Origin: Luscinia megarhynchos
Lineage: Eukaryota > Chordata > Aves > Passeriformes > Turdidae
DNA length: 64,000 nucleotides
Direction: 5' to 3'
Assembly (NCBI GenBank): GCA_034336665.1
Contig: JAPFBE010000002.1
Span: 37,675,406 to 37,739,405 of the forward strand
The notes below the pieces were generated by a model. It saw only the letters and a program-made list of their open reading frames with translations, did not search any database and was not told the DNA's origin. Below, one piece after another: positions 52,067 through 64,000 of this stretch. The translations under genes were made by a program, and so were the position numbers. How positions within the stretch are numbered: position 1 is the stretch's first letter; each line of letters begins with the position of its first letter.

Positions 52067-55000
52067 CTGTGTAGGAAAGAAAACACAAAAACATTTATGG
52101 ATGTTCAGTTAAACTGCTGATTAGACAATATTATTGAAAAGGACTAACAGTTCCACGACTTCCTTTTTTCCTGAGGAATGACAGGAGAGGAGCTACAAGG
52201 ATGTGAGGAGAAAATCCCACTCTCAGGTCTGTGTTCACAGTAAACAAAGCTGACATTTACCTTTCCTTGAAGGACAAGCATTAAAAATCACACACCAAGG
52301 AAAATACAGTTCCCCAAACTAAAATAATATGTGCTTAATTTTCATGGAATAGGAATTACTTGTAAAAACTATGCATTACTTTTGACTAAGTTTAACTTGA
52401 TATTTACCTTCTCATCTATTTGGGGGGGGGAAGGGAGGGTTAAGTAGTTATCTGATTATTATGAGCATTCTGAGCTTGCCAATTGTGCAGTTATATATTA
52501 CTGGGCACATTTAAGTTACATGATCACACTTAAAGTTGCCATATAGCATCTGTAGGTGCAACTACCTAGCTAAACTCCCCTTTTTTTTTCCCCTAAAATA
52601 CCTACCACCCACTCTACTGCAGGAGTCACTTTATTTTCAAATTTTGATCAGACATCATATCTCCTTTTATAACAGAAGGAAATCAAAACCTTTCAAATTG
52701 ATATTTTTTTAAGATCAGCAACCAAATTAATTCTTCTCTCACCCAACATTTTGATCTCAATTAAAGTCTTCACAAATCAGAGTTTTGTTTCTGCATTATA
52801 CTATTATGAAGACTAGCTCTTCCATGACTTCGTAATGTGACTATTTTTTAAAAACAATTAGCCTGTAAATCTCTTTCTAAAAAGTGATGCAAGGAGACAT
52901 TATCAATAGGACTAGTGCAGAACTAAACATCCAGATAGCCTGAATAAATTTTTATGACTAACACTAATCCTGAGAACGTAAGATGATTGAAATTTAAAAG
53001 AATTTGCAAAGATCAAAGTACCCTCATTTCTTCTGTGAAAGTACTATTGTCAAAACCCCCAAATGACCCCTGTCCTCCAAAGTTCGATGCCATATACTCA
53101 GAGAAGCAAAGCTTCACATTTTTTACATCCATTTTTCCATCTTTGAAATGTTCTCCCAGCTGCCCTTGTATTGTCAGCTCCCATTAACTCTTCTGGAGCA
53201 TCCAGAAATATTCTCCCACTATCTCCCAAAGGGCAGGGCTGAAAGATAACATTTGTACTGTGAAGGACCTTAGGTTGCCTTTATATACCAGCAGTTAGGA
53301 ATGTTCTTGTCCATAACATAACACAACACATTTTCTTTTGAGTACAGAAAAATTCAAGGAAAACAGGAAGGTGGAAACGAGTTTTCTGCATCTTGATTTT
53401 CCTGGCTTTTCTTTCAACCTTTCAGTCAACTTCGCCCACCTTCAATAGCACTTTGTTCTTATTTCTTAATTATCATGACTTGTCTCTTCATTATTATTGT
53501 CATTTCCATATTTCCACTGCCTGAACAAGCCAGATGTGGTATTTAGTCCTCTGTTCAATACTTCTGTTAACTTGTGTGAACAAATAAAAGAATGAGCACT
53601 TCAGCATTGCTTCCTCTGACTCAATCTCTGACTACTTGTTTTCTTTGCTCTTATCTGTTTCATATATTCTTACTGCTCACTCAGCTAGTAGCTACTTCTA
53701 TTATGTACATTCTAAGCACTGTATTCTCCATTGTTTAGATACCTAATTTCTCTTTATTGGAAGATAATGGTTAATCTTTCTTTTTTATTAATGAAAGGCC
53801 GTACACTTACACCAACTTTGTTATAGCTTCATCATTATGGTTGAAGCTTTTTCTGCTGCTCAAGGTAACAAAATTACTGGTCTTTGAGAAACTACAGCAT
53901 TCACATGATTAACAACAGACACTAAACTGACCAGGTAATAGCTCTGATAGGTCCACTCTTTTTCAGTATGCTCTGTCACAACATGCATCTGGCAAATCAT
54001 ATCACCTTAGAATTGGAGCTCACACACAATCCCCACAGGGCAGCTGAACACACTTTAGGCAAGGCTATTGAAACTGAACAACCCCTTGATTACAACTGAA
54101 TAATCTCTAATGGCTTCTCCCAGAAACCCTAAGCAGGATATCAAAATATGAGCAGGGAGGCTATCTGGAATGCAGGCATTGGAATGTGATAGAGCACCCA
54201 AGATAGACTGAAATATTAACATGCAGCTCTCTGGTATTCTGTTTTCTCACAGCTGAGCGCTTGCTTCTGTGTCTCATTTACAGCACAGTATGCCAGTTTT
54301 GCTCACTGGCTTTTCAAAACACTATCTGCCTTCTTCAGAAATAACAAGTGAATTTAGTTTCCCAGTATTGCTGCTACAGATTATCCCTCTCCTGATTGTG
54401 CTGACAGCAAACTGTGTAACACAGCAAGGTAAAGAATCCTATTTTAGATATTCCACACCAGGAGTCTGACTGTAGCTGTATTTATTACTATTCCCTCTAT
54501 TCTTCAGTTATGTCAAAGTGTGGAGTGAAAGGAAAATTCTGGCTGATTTCTGTTGTAACAAAAGGGATTCAGTCTTTCTGGCAAGCTAAAGTTTACTTCA
54601 GGTTTTTACATCTGATTTTCAAGAAGAGGATCACTTCTAGAATGTTGAAGCTTGAACTTGTTTAGGCAATTTTAGAAACTGAGGGGTGTAGACAGCTGCA
54701 ACTCCAAAAGTTAGCACTCAGCTTCCTTAAACTTGAAGCTAGTGCTCTTCATCTCATGACCACCTTTGTCATCAGCTCTGCTTCCACTTCAGCAAGGAAC
54801 AGGCAGGGCACCCTTCAAACAACTCCCTTGTCAACCACACAGTCCCGACTCTCTCCCAGAGACTGCACTCCTGCTGCAATGATCACGAGTCACAGCAGCA
54901 TAGATGGACAAGCTCTGCTCACTGAGCACTCTAATGGTGCACAGGCAGCTGCAGATCCTGACATTTTTATGCCCTCTGATGATCTAAGATTGCCCCCACA

Positions 55001-58000
55001 TCTAGTCATAATGCTAATTCCTGCAGTCATTAACCTGTTAATGAATAGAATTTGTCTTTTCAAGTTAACTTTCTGTGATCAAATGGATTTGATTTCAGTG
55101 CATTTCAGGCATTTCTTTGTAAGATGAGACAGAAATGCTGGATTTAACTGTTGGCTTTCTGTGTCTAAACCCCCTTACTCTCGTTCTCATAGGGTGTTTA
55201 GCTCTCCAAGATAACCCACAGTCAGAATTCTTGTCATCCAGCCTCTCCTAAAGAAAGGACAAGTTCTCATCCTTCATCTGTCTCTAACATCAGTATGTTC
55301 ATTTTCAAAGCTGACACAAAACTGCTCTCATGAATTCAAGTTGTCTCACTTTCATCTTAAAAATCACCATCTACTTTCCTGTTTCAGTTACTGATGCTAC
55401 TCAACTTGTCCTTAGTTTTTTCCAACTGGGTAGTGGCAAAATTTTCAAAAATCTGTAATATGTTCTTATAGAATTTCTACTCTAAAGTGGCCTTTTGAAA
55501 ATCCATTTCCTCCTTTTCAAACCAGGCCACATACACTTTGATTTCACTTTCAACATAATAACTTCCTATAGCGCTCTGTACTAGAATAAAAAGCAAAAAT
55601 AGTTCATCACTTACTGATGTTTGCACCATCATAGCTCTCTGGTCTCGCATTTTCCGTACAATATCCAGTGGATAAACAGGTTGGTTCCTTTCAATTAAGC
55701 ACATGGCTGTTTCCATAGTGACCAAAACACCAGTGCGACCGATTCCTGCACTGTGAAATGCAACAGGAAAATAGTCTATAAAATTAGGTTTTTACAATGC
55801 ACCAAATTAATATCACAATAGTAGGACAGCCTTGGAAATTACAGGAGACCCTAGTAAAATTCAAAGAGACTGCAAAGTTTATTGTTACAGCAACTTTAGT
55901 AATATTTTCTGGTAATTACTAAAAAGAATTTTTTTTTAATATAAATAAAACTAAAACCTCATCTAAAGCAAATGCATTTTTAAACAAACTGCTCAAACTG
56001 AACAGGTTTGGTATTTTTGTCTTAAAAAAAGTAAGATCTAAATGACTGCTTTTATGTCATGCACACTTAAACAGAAGGAAAAGAATTTTTGCAGTACCAT
56101 TCAAAATGAGATTACAACAGTGGTAGAGGATAAAAACCAGAGAACAAATTAAATAGCAGATTATCAGATCTGTGATAATTATGTGACTAAGCCATTTCAC
56201 CAAAAGGTTGCAGGAGAAAGGGAGACAAAGTAAACTCATCCTTTAGATACAACATCAGTATTTCTGTCTTCAGCAGTAAATGATCATATTGCAGTTTAAC
56301 ATTTTCATCTAATTCAAGGAATCTCCTGTCTTGCGGACAGATTTTTCCCACCAAATGCTTATTCTAGGGCTGAAGCAGATCTATAATCAGAGTTTTAAAA
56401 CACAAGTACCTGCAGTGAACAAGAACTGGCTCATTCTTTACTCTCTTTGGCCTCATACAGGTCACAAACTCCAAGAAGTCCATGGAGTCATCAGGAACGC
56501 CATGATCAGGCCAAGCTACGTACTGGAGATGGGTGACGGTGTGCTGTTGTTCTGTCTAAAATACAGTAAAGTTTCCAGAAAATGGCCACGGTTATGACTC
56601 CTGTATCAAAGTTTACTAGATAAAAATAATATTTTTCACAGCAAGTGTTTTCTGCAGATGCAGTAAGAGGTAGATGGTCTAGAAAACGTTTGCAAACTTA
56701 CATATTCAGGTATAATAAAGTTGCCAACAACACTTGCTAAATTTGTTTTCTGTTAGAAAACAGTATATATACATATAGGCTCATTGTACATATATGAATG
56801 ACATCTGTATGATCCCCAGGAGGATACTTTTCTGTATGGAAGCAATATAATTACTTAAAAGATTCTGTTGCACAAAGTGTTCTTTTTTTTAATCAATTAT
56901 ACATAAAACCCCCCACGGTTTTACAGAAGTTCTTTCAGTTTAGCCTTTTGTTAACTTTGATTATGAAATCACTCAATCATCTCTGCATTCAGATTGGGCT
57001 GAACTGATGTTACAGATGTAACTGATGGTTAGGGTGGGAAGGAAAAGACCTAAAATGCTCGTGAGCTTTTCTGCATGATGCAGCGAGGATCTCAACTTTT
57101 ACAAACTGAGACAAGTCTTCATGTTCCTTTACTCCTTCCACACATTTTGCAATATTTAAGCTGCTACCTGCATTTAATTTATGTCCATTACCAGACTTAA
57201 CAACTGGCACCCTTCTGAAATAAAACTCTCCTTTATGACTGGATTAGTCTATAAAATCTGGCCTTTCCCCAGTGGTCCACACAGGAATGTTTTTGTGATG
57301 CTAGTGACTTTAAAAGGTTTTTCCATTTTTCTCTTACGCTCACAACTGCTGAAATATAGGACCTGTTTTTTTAAATGTCTCCAAACTGCTTGTTTCCTTC
57401 TCCCACTTGAGGATGTTCCACTCCCAGGGAACAGGCTAGCAGGACACAAAAATGGAATAACTACTACCTATGTACTAAATAGCACCTTAGGGAACACATT
57501 TACTCCAGTCAAAGCAATTGCAGAAATTTACAATTGCCCACAGGGACAAAAAGAAAAATGACACAGCTCATACTTTGCTTCTTAAAGGCAGAGCCTGAGC
57601 AATCAACAATTAAAAGGTCCAGCATAAGGCCCACATTGACAACATAATCTAACATTAATGACCAAGCTCACTGTAATACAAATTACATCAGCATCTACCA
57701 TCCACATCATCAAAAGATGCACAACGACCAGGATCTCTGCAGGAAAAAGCATGCAAGGCCTTGTGCTACCCCACTCTACTGAGTAGAAAAAGTTGACCTT
57801 GATCAAATGATTACCATTCACATTTTTCTGAAATGCCACAGATTTAAAAAAAAAAAAAATCAAACAAAAACATATCTAGAAAATGTCATTAAAAAGTCCT
57901 CCTTTGAAAATCTGCACATGCTTCATCAGAACCTATTCATAGAGGAAATGAGATAAAGAAGCAATTACATATAACAGTTTGAGCTGATTCTCTTAAATCA

Positions 58001-61000
58001 GAGATATTTGAATTACAGTATCGTGGTAAAACAAAGACTTGATTAATTTGAAATTCTCCAAGATTGAGCATCCACTTGCCTTCCATGTGCTTCAAGAATT
58101 TAAAGCTACACAGCATGGATAAGGCACACCTGAGAAATACTGACAGTGATCTGTAGAAGCAAAAAATAATTGTATAAGCTCAGAACAAAGGAAAGAGCTG
58201 ACTTAATTTTTTACTTATCAGTACTTCAGGCTCAAATAGAGCGAGTTGTATTTGGTTAAATAGTTTACAGACATTAGGTACAAAAAGTACATTAAGTAAG
58301 ACTTTATTCAGAGTGAGAATACACTAAGAACATGCCCTTAGTTCTCAAAGCTGCTGCTTTTGGTATAAGCATCTTCAAGACATCTCTGTTATATGCCTTA
58401 GAGACCAATATACGTGTTTGCAAATTATTCCAGGTATGCCTCAAGCCTCAGTGCAGCCTTCCAATTATTTGTACTTTAACATGATCAGTTTTGGTTCTTT
58501 TCTTGAGCTCTTCTGAAATGATTAAAAATGCTGAAACTTGACCATTCTGCCACTTTCTTTCCAAAATGCACAAATATTTTAAAACACTTTGTTTTATTAT
58601 CAATTTAAACCTAATGTAAACAGTAAATATATTTGTTTATGTTTGAATTAGTTTTTCTAAGTCTAAGTTTTTATGTCTCATGCAGAAAATGTCAAAGCAG
58701 ACTCTGATGAAGTCCAGATTTTTAAAGCTATTTTTAGCAGGGTTTTGGGCTTTTTTAAAAACATAATATTTTCAAGTCTAGTGAAAGTCAGTTTTTAAAT
58801 ACAGAAAATGTCAGCCAAACAACACCCCACATGGAAACAACTTACATTAAAAACCATCCCAGTTACTAAAATCTAGCACTTATAGATTAAAAAATGCTAG
58901 AATTGTAGTTACTGGTTCCATAGTTAGCCCTACAGTACATATTCTGTTAGCAACACTTGTTTTTAAACACTATTCCTCTCAGATCTTGCTCCTTTATACA
59001 AACCTGATAATGGAAAATAAGAGGTAATTTCTCATATTCAAGTTATTATCAAACCACTATTCTCTGCAACTCAGTTTAAGTCCACAGGTTTTAATTTTAG
59101 CACTGAGGTTTTCAATGGCAGTCGTCCTAATGACTGATAAATGTATAATTCTTTCTTCATAAAAATCTGACTTTATTAGTCCTGTTTTATGACTCTGAGA
59201 GAAAGTGAGACAGCAACAGCTGCTTATGGTTTGACTGCAATTTTTGCTTAACTTGACCTTGAACATCTTGCTATTCCATAGTTATTTAATGGGGGTTTTT
59301 GCATTCCTGTGGATTGATTTCAGTGGAATTCACGTATTTGGTATTTCTCCAAATCAGTTTAAAAATTATTCAAAAAAATTAGCCTAAACAACAGACTCCT
59401 ACAAGACTTCAGGATTATGTAATTTGCCCAGTTTATCATCAGCCCTTTGGCCAACATTTATGTTCTTCATGGCATTGATCCACATTTACTTAGTAAGGAG
59501 CTACAGAGGTCTAAGACATCATGTTTGTCCCCAGCTGTTTGTTACTGTGCTTCTTCGTTGTCATTACAGCAAAGCTGTTCAGCAAAAAAATCTCCAACAA
59601 AACTGTGTACTTGTCCCTACTCCTCCTGGGCATTCAAGATATCTAACTGCAGCAGCAGCTTCAATGTGGTTAAGCTAACATCTTAGATTTTGCTCAGAAG
59701 CACACAATTTTTTCCAGTCAGTCTACCATTGGGGCTGAAACTCCCGACAAAGAATAGAGCTGTCACAGGTAATGCTTCAAATGGCTGCTCTAATACAGCT
59801 GTACTGTCAAGACCTTCAGCCACAAAAATATCCATTCTTCATCCTTCTGCAGTTTGCAGCCTTGATTATTATAATTACATCAAAAGGCAAATTTCCTTGT
59901 TTCATTTCCCCTTAAATGATAGACTCTCCCTGATTAATAAAAGATTTCTTTTCTCTTCTGAAAATCAACACACAGAACTTAGAATCATAGCAGTCATACA
60001 GAACGTAGGAAATTTAAACTTGAAGTGTCAACCTTAATTCTTCTGTTAAAGACCAAGCAATTGATTTTGCATTTCAAGGTTTCAGTTAATGTCCTTTTTT
60101 GCAGAGGTTATAACATAATCTTCAACAATGAGACAAAAAAACCCCAAACCACAATGTAGGACTACATTAACCCTGAAATGGTCTTATTATCTTCTAAGCA
60201 GGAAAAGGTTTGCTCTTTGCCAGTGAGCTTCACAAACATACCTTGAAAGTTGAGTCTGAATAATCACGGTTAAAGCCCAGTTCCTAAAGAGTAGATACTC
60301 TGACAAGTGGCATTTGGCATTTCTTGGACATGTTCACACATTATTATGCTGCTGTAGACACTTGCCAGATCACTTCTAAATTACTTTTGTTGACTCTTTA
60401 TGTTTCAAAACCAGTGAAATTTAATGGCCAATCATACATTGCAAGGCAGTTTATCTTAAAGGGAACGGAATGAAAATTTGTTTCAGGCTTCTTATGCTGT
60501 TTTGTCAAGAATTATAAAGAAATATCTATCTCAATTGACCAAAACAGTGCACTGTGTGATGAATTCTGCACTCTCATGACATAATTTCTTTCCTTTGCCT
60601 GTTTGTTCTGAAGCTTTTTTTTTTTAATAAAAAGCCTCAATCAATCCCCCAAACCCCTAAACTTAGTGCTACAGTACAGCTTTCAACCTTGGTCTTGAAA
60701 AGAAAAGGTGGGAAATTAAACTTTTCTTCATTTTATGAGACTTCAAAAGGTTACAAATATATAATTTGAATGACAAGGACTAAACTTTGGGTACAGCTGC
60801 AGCACTACTTTTATGAGGTTAATTTTTTCTGTGCTGACATTCAAGCTTGTAACTTATAGAGAATAGTTAAATACAGAATCATTATATTATATCATTATAT
60901 GACAATATACAATATTGTATATTGTCATATAATGATACTACATTATACATGGCCAAAATACAGAAACAAATATCATGCTGCTCCCTGACTTGGTGGTTTC

Positions 61001-62316
61001 TCATATCTAGAAACAGAAGTACTGTAAATTGTCTTAGCTGAAAAACCTTTAAGTGCTGCCATCTGACATGTTTATGACTGCAAAGGAAAACTTAATCACA
61101 TTAAAACAAATTCAGATGCACTGTCAAGTGAGAGAGTATCAAGCTACAAATGTATGAGACTAAAGCATTGGTCATCTTTCTGTAAAAACATTGATTAAAT
61201 ATTATATTTTAAAACAAATACTGCCTTTTCCTGGCTTACTACTTACTACTAGCAATTCTGGTAACAGTAAAATCCACTTAATTATACAGAAGTTTAAAAC
61301 ACGGACTGCAAATTAACCTTTGGTCAGTATACAGTGATTTCTTACATATCTTATGATAGCATAAACCTTTCTTTCATCTTTTTAGAAAAGACCTGTGGCA
61401 ACAGAATTTTGGAAAAGAGATGAAGAAGGGAAACATATAAGAAATGCAGGTCAACTTAGAAACAAAAACCAAACTTCAGCCCCTACAGTTCAGGTTGTGA
61501 GAAGTCTAGATGTGACCTGAACACAGATTTCACAACACAAGATAATATGCTGTGTTTTGCCTTTGCTTTGCTTTCTAACTCCCTAGACATTAGTATGAAA
61601 GTATTAGGAGTTATGGAATATAACTATTTTTCATAAATTGAACACATTTCAATTGAGATACATATGGACTTTTTTCCTTTTTTAAGATCTGACTAAAGAC
61701 AAAGAAAAGGAACTGGTGAGATTCTGCATCTTCTCTCAAAACAACTTTATTACATTTCACTTCTTTATTAGCTGTTCCATCTGCATGCCCTATTAACGAA
61801 GTGACCCACCCATATGTCATCCTTGAAAGAGAAGAATTACTTAGGAAAAAAACTCTCACTATAAATCAAAGTACTTAAGAAGAGTGATCAATTGCAAAAC
61901 TGTTTAAAGAAAAGCAATAAACTTCCTTATGATGCTTATTGCAGTACCTGCACAGCATAATGTATTACAGAACTCCAAAAAATGTATCCTTTAAGAAGCT
62001 CTAAAGAAATAAGCATACCATGTTGATCCATATAATATTCACATACTCTATTTTAAAAGATATGTGTGTGTATATAGACACACGTCATATCCACACACAG
62101 AGATACACATTGCCAAACACATTGTATTTATCTACAAATGTATTAATTTAGCTTGTTTAGGGATAATTAAAGGCAAGGTGCTCCTACCTCAACGTGTGTA
62201 ATGACCATTTCTCTGACAACATAAGCAATTGTGCAGTCTTCAGAGTGGCATCTGACACGGAAGGAGCCATATTCCATTACATCTGGTGGATCAGGCCAAT
62301 ACTGATGACATTTGGT
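51989..62316 (-). CDS. PTPN3: PTPN3, 3' part of gene (last four coding exons), partial
   Basis: Non-receptor protein tyrosine phosphatase 3 (PTPH1), which removes phosphate from phosphotyrosine at the cytoplasmic face of the membrane and cytoskeleton. The visible coding sequence is the join of 62316..62188, 56555..56410, 55750..55615 and 52066..51989, read on the minus strand. It totals 489 bp including the stop, or 162 residues. All internal junctions have AG acceptors and GT donors, and the frame is kept throughout. The translation holds the WPD loop (WPDHGVPD), the P-loop [10 protein letters not shown] and the Q-loop DQRAMMVQT. The tail [14 protein letters not shown] followed by KEGLV and a short end in LDSS fits PTPN3, not its paralogue PTPN4, which has a longer, different C-terminus. 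The FERM, PDZ and first half of the phosphatase domain, about four fifths of the usual protein of roughly 900 residues, lie beyond position 64000. No frameshift or stop interrupts what is visible, so it looks functional. Confidence 0.95.
52067..55614 (-). other. PTPN3: PTPN3 last intron (3.5 kb)
   Basis: Intron between the Q-loop exon and the terminal exon, starting GTAAGTG and ending CTACACAG on the minus strand. It is AT-rich with a G9 run near 52423 on the plus strand. I see no transposon, RNA gene or extra exon in it. The 123-codon plus-strand frame at 54756..55127 is antisense to the intron and resembles nothing I know. Confidence 0.85.
55615..55750 (-). CDS. PTPN3: PTPN3 exon: P-loop arginine and Q-loop (second from last)
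   Basis: A 136-bp exon made of one base completing the split serine codon plus 45 codons. The acceptor is TTTCACAG and the donor is GTAAGTG. It encodes [18 protein letters not shown], the end of the P-loop, and then [20 protein letters not shown]. The phosphate-binding arginine is codon 55737..55735. The glutamines of DQRAMMVQ form the Q-loop that positions the hydrolytic water. The segment [10 protein letters not shown] mixes residues typical of PTPN3 ([16 protein letters not shown]) and PTPN4 (NQPVYPL). Reading past the donor gives an unrelated tail, so the longer open frame here is not real coding sequence. Confidence 0.96.
55751..56409 (-). other. PTPN3: PTPN3 short intron splitting the P-loop (659 bp)
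   Basis: Intron starting GTACTTG and ending TTTCACAG on the minus strand. It interrupts the serine codon directly after the catalytic cysteine. It is AT-rich with A and T runs and shows no other recognisable feature. Confidence 0.9.
56410..56555 (-). CDS. PTPN3: PTPN3 exon: WPD loop and catalytic cysteine (third from last)
   Basis: A 146-bp exon encoding 48 residues plus two bases of the next codon. The acceptor is TGTATTTTAG and the donor is GTACTTG. It encodes [19 protein letters not shown] and ends EPVLVHC. The general-acid aspartate of the WPD loop is codon 56507..56505. The nucleophilic cysteine that forms the phospho-enzyme intermediate is codon 56414..56412, the last complete codon of the exon. 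The serine that follows is split AG|T across the next intron. Both catalytic residues are intact. Confidence 0.96.
60890..60937. repeat. Perfect 48-bp AT-rich palindrome, no spacer
   Basis: Two 24-base arms are exact reverse complements with no loop, centred between 60913 and 60914 (centre AATATT). The left arm runs 60890..60913 and the right arm 60914..60937. Pairing fails at the next base on each side (60889/60938). A related ATCATTATA-like unit sits just to the left. The sequence could form a cruciform or hairpin. It lies inside a PTPN3 intron. Confidence 0.95.
62061..62083. repeat. Alternating purine-pyrimidine tract with self-complementary ends
   Basis: A GTGTGTGTATATA stretch running into GACACAC, so that a TGTGTG arm can pair with a CACACA-like arm. 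It lies about 100 bp below the donor of a PTPN3 exon. Confidence 0.7.
62188..62316 (-). CDS. PTPN3: PTPN3 exon: middle of phosphatase domain (fourth from last)
   Basis: A 129-bp exon of 43 whole codons, phase 0 at both ends. The acceptor is a TTTACAG just above 62316 and the donor is GTAGGAG just below 62188. It begins [12 protein letters not shown], the PTPN3/PTPN4 signature preceding the WPD segment, and contains [13 protein letters not shown]. The middle of the exon is diverged from the human protein as I remember it, with [11 protein letters not shown] in place of a related but different stretch, which is normal for this linker between beta strands. The next exon upstream, which should end with the ERGR motif, is not found in the remaining 1.7 kb of the window. 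Confidence 0.95.
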
Positions 62317-64000
62317 CTGTAAAGAAAATTAGGCACATGTCAAGACTGTTGTATACAAGCCCTTCCATTTCCAGCCTTCCTTCCTGTGCTGTGGTTCAGG
62401 GAATTCAAGGAGCGGTACAAAACCAATTTTAGTTATCTGGTGAGATTTTTTCCCATACAAATTGAAAAATAGCAGGAAAAAATAGGCTAAGTTCTCCATA
62501 AACGTCTGTTTCAGTGATTTAGAATAAATATTCAGGTAAACTGGATGCATGATGCTTTGTCTGCTGCTTATCTGTAATTGCTAGAATGACTTCTCAAGGC
62601 ATAATGTGGGAGAATAAAGATGGATTTATTCTATCTTAAGAAAAGTGCAGGGGTTAAATTTGAAACTAATTTTAGCCATCTTATAGTAGGTTACAACAAT
62701 GGCAAAGCCACCCTCTTCTTGCAAGTGAACAATGAAAGGACAAGAGGCAACTGTAAAGAAACAACAAGGGAAATTCTGACTAGATTTTGGCCAAAAAATT
62801 CCACAAAGAAGGACAAGCACAGAAATAAGAAGCCTTAATCCAGTCTCATATGGAATCTCCACCTGTGGAAATAATTAAAACTTCGATGTGACACTGCAAC
62901 CTGCACAAAGTTCAAAGTTGTTCTTGCCTGTAACTTTTAAATTGATACAGAGTAGCACCAGCTGAAATTTTTGAAAAGTTGATTTTTTTAATTTTACCTT
63001 TAATAGAGCTCAATTTTCAGAGTCTTGAAATCCAAATTATAACCATTATGCCTGAAAGTTTTACTGTGGTAATTTATCTTAACAACTTTCCCCTTCAAAT
63101 TTAAGCCAAAATTATGGACCCATTTCTGAAAAAATGAATATTACCGTGGAGAAAAAAAAAATCCTATCATACTAATCTTAATACCATCAGAAAGAGAGAA
63201 TCTGGAATGCAAAACCTCTAAAGACTAGGAAAGCATTTGGCATTTGCCAATGGGGATATTCTTGATAATATTTTTCTAGGTCTGAAGTTCACTCACAAAC
63301 TGGGCAAATCTAAATAATTTCTGAAAGCAAACAAAACTCATAAAATGTCTGGTGTTCAAAGGTACTACTAGCAGGATGATTACAGGCTATCAACAACTGC
63401 CTTGAAGTTTCCAACTGACTGTATGAATTCCATTACTAATCTGTGTTTCTCCTCAATACAAGGAAATGAATTCACCAATATAATCAAAAGATGAAGGGAG
63501 CATTTTTATATCAGGTGATGTTCCATAATGTCTGCTTCCATGAACAGCTACATAATGTGACCTTGGTTAGAATTTAATTGTTGTTAACTGTACTTCTTTC
63601 CACCTGAATCTTTATGCCGTTTAAGACCTAAATTACTCACTGTCTTGCTTCTAAAACACTAGGTTTTGACTGGGATGCCAGATAAATTTGATAATGTAGG
63701 GCAGATCACATATGAAATCCAGATAAAGGCTACAGTGAAGGCATAAAGGAGTCACCACCTTCTACACCTCTTAAATATTTCAGCTTCTAAAACTTCTAAA
63801 CCAATACCTTCCCATTTAATCGAAAAACTTTATCTTTAAAACTACAAAGGACAAATTAAATCAAAATATACCAGATTTTCACTATGCTATTCCAAAATTC
63901 AAGGAGAGACAGAATTTATCTAAGCATAATTGAAAGAATTATCAGAGCAATTCTAGGAAGGAACCTGAAATGTAAATGAAAATGAGGAAGCCAAATTCTG
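62317..64000 (-). other. PTPN3: PTPN3 intron, partial, running off the window
   Basis: Sequence upstream of the TKCHQYW exon. It ends in a TTTACAG acceptor and is AT-rich. I searched it by eye on the minus strand for the preceding phosphatase exon and found none. Confidence 0.8.

Larger units (their letters stand above)
56556..62187 (-). other. PTPN3: PTPN3 intron (5.6 kb) holding a perfect AT-rich palindrome
   Basis: Intron from GTAGGAG (minus strand, at 62187) to TGTATTTTAG. It is AT-rich and contains a 48-bp perfect palindrome (annotated separately) and short A/T runs. I see no coding exon, CR1 or LTR inside it. Confidence 0.88.

Noticed and set aside
55477..55725. Open frame continuing past the PTPN3 Q-loop exon with a SVSDELF tail
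   Set aside because: A consensus GTAAGTG donor ends the exon at 55615, and the true next exon (SQYKF) is found at 52066.
1..64000. CRISPR arrays, operons, phage or plasmid features
   Set aside because: No regularly spaced direct repeats, no long tightly packed coding frames and no ribosome-binding-site pattern. The window is vertebrate nuclear DNA with introns.

Overview
This window is vertebrate nuclear DNA, most likely from a bird and probably a songbird. The evidence is intron-bearing protein-coding exons with GT/AG splice sites, two 5'-truncated CR1 LINE tails of avian type (one ending in the typical TCTATGATTC terminus), and one or two degraded endogenous-retrovirus LTRs. It is not prokaryotic, and the small open frames scattered through it are chance frames.

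The only gene I can support is the 3' end of PTPN3, on the minus strand. Its last four coding exons (62316..62188, 56555..56410, 55750..55615, 52066..51989) join in frame to give the C-terminal 162 residues. They carry the back half of the tyrosine-phosphatase domain: the WPD loop, the HC-x5-R P-loop and the Q-loop. The family's FERM and PDZ domains and the first half of the catalytic domain lie beyond the right edge. An AT-rich, gene-free stretch below the stop codon is best read as a long 3' UTR with several possible poly(A) signals (51988 down to about 45050).

The left 45 kb is intergenic or deep intronic. It holds two plus-strand CR1 fragments (about 3220..3871 and 9815..10337), a probable solo LTR flanked by a 9-bp direct repeat (8867..9195), and a more degraded ERVL-like LTR (about 23340..23910). 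It also holds microsatellites, homopolymer and T/G-rich tracts, and several patches that look like conserved non-coding regulatory elements. In mammals the PTPN3 3' end faces the 5' end of EPB41L4B, so the left part may be that intergenic interval; this is inference, as no EPB41L4B exon is visible.

I found no convincing new biological system. The sequence features most worth checking are a perfect 48-bp spacer-free AT-rich palindrome in a PTPN3 intron (60890..60937), the candidate regulatory patches, the LTR with its direct repeat, and the likely alternative polyadenylation of PTPN3.
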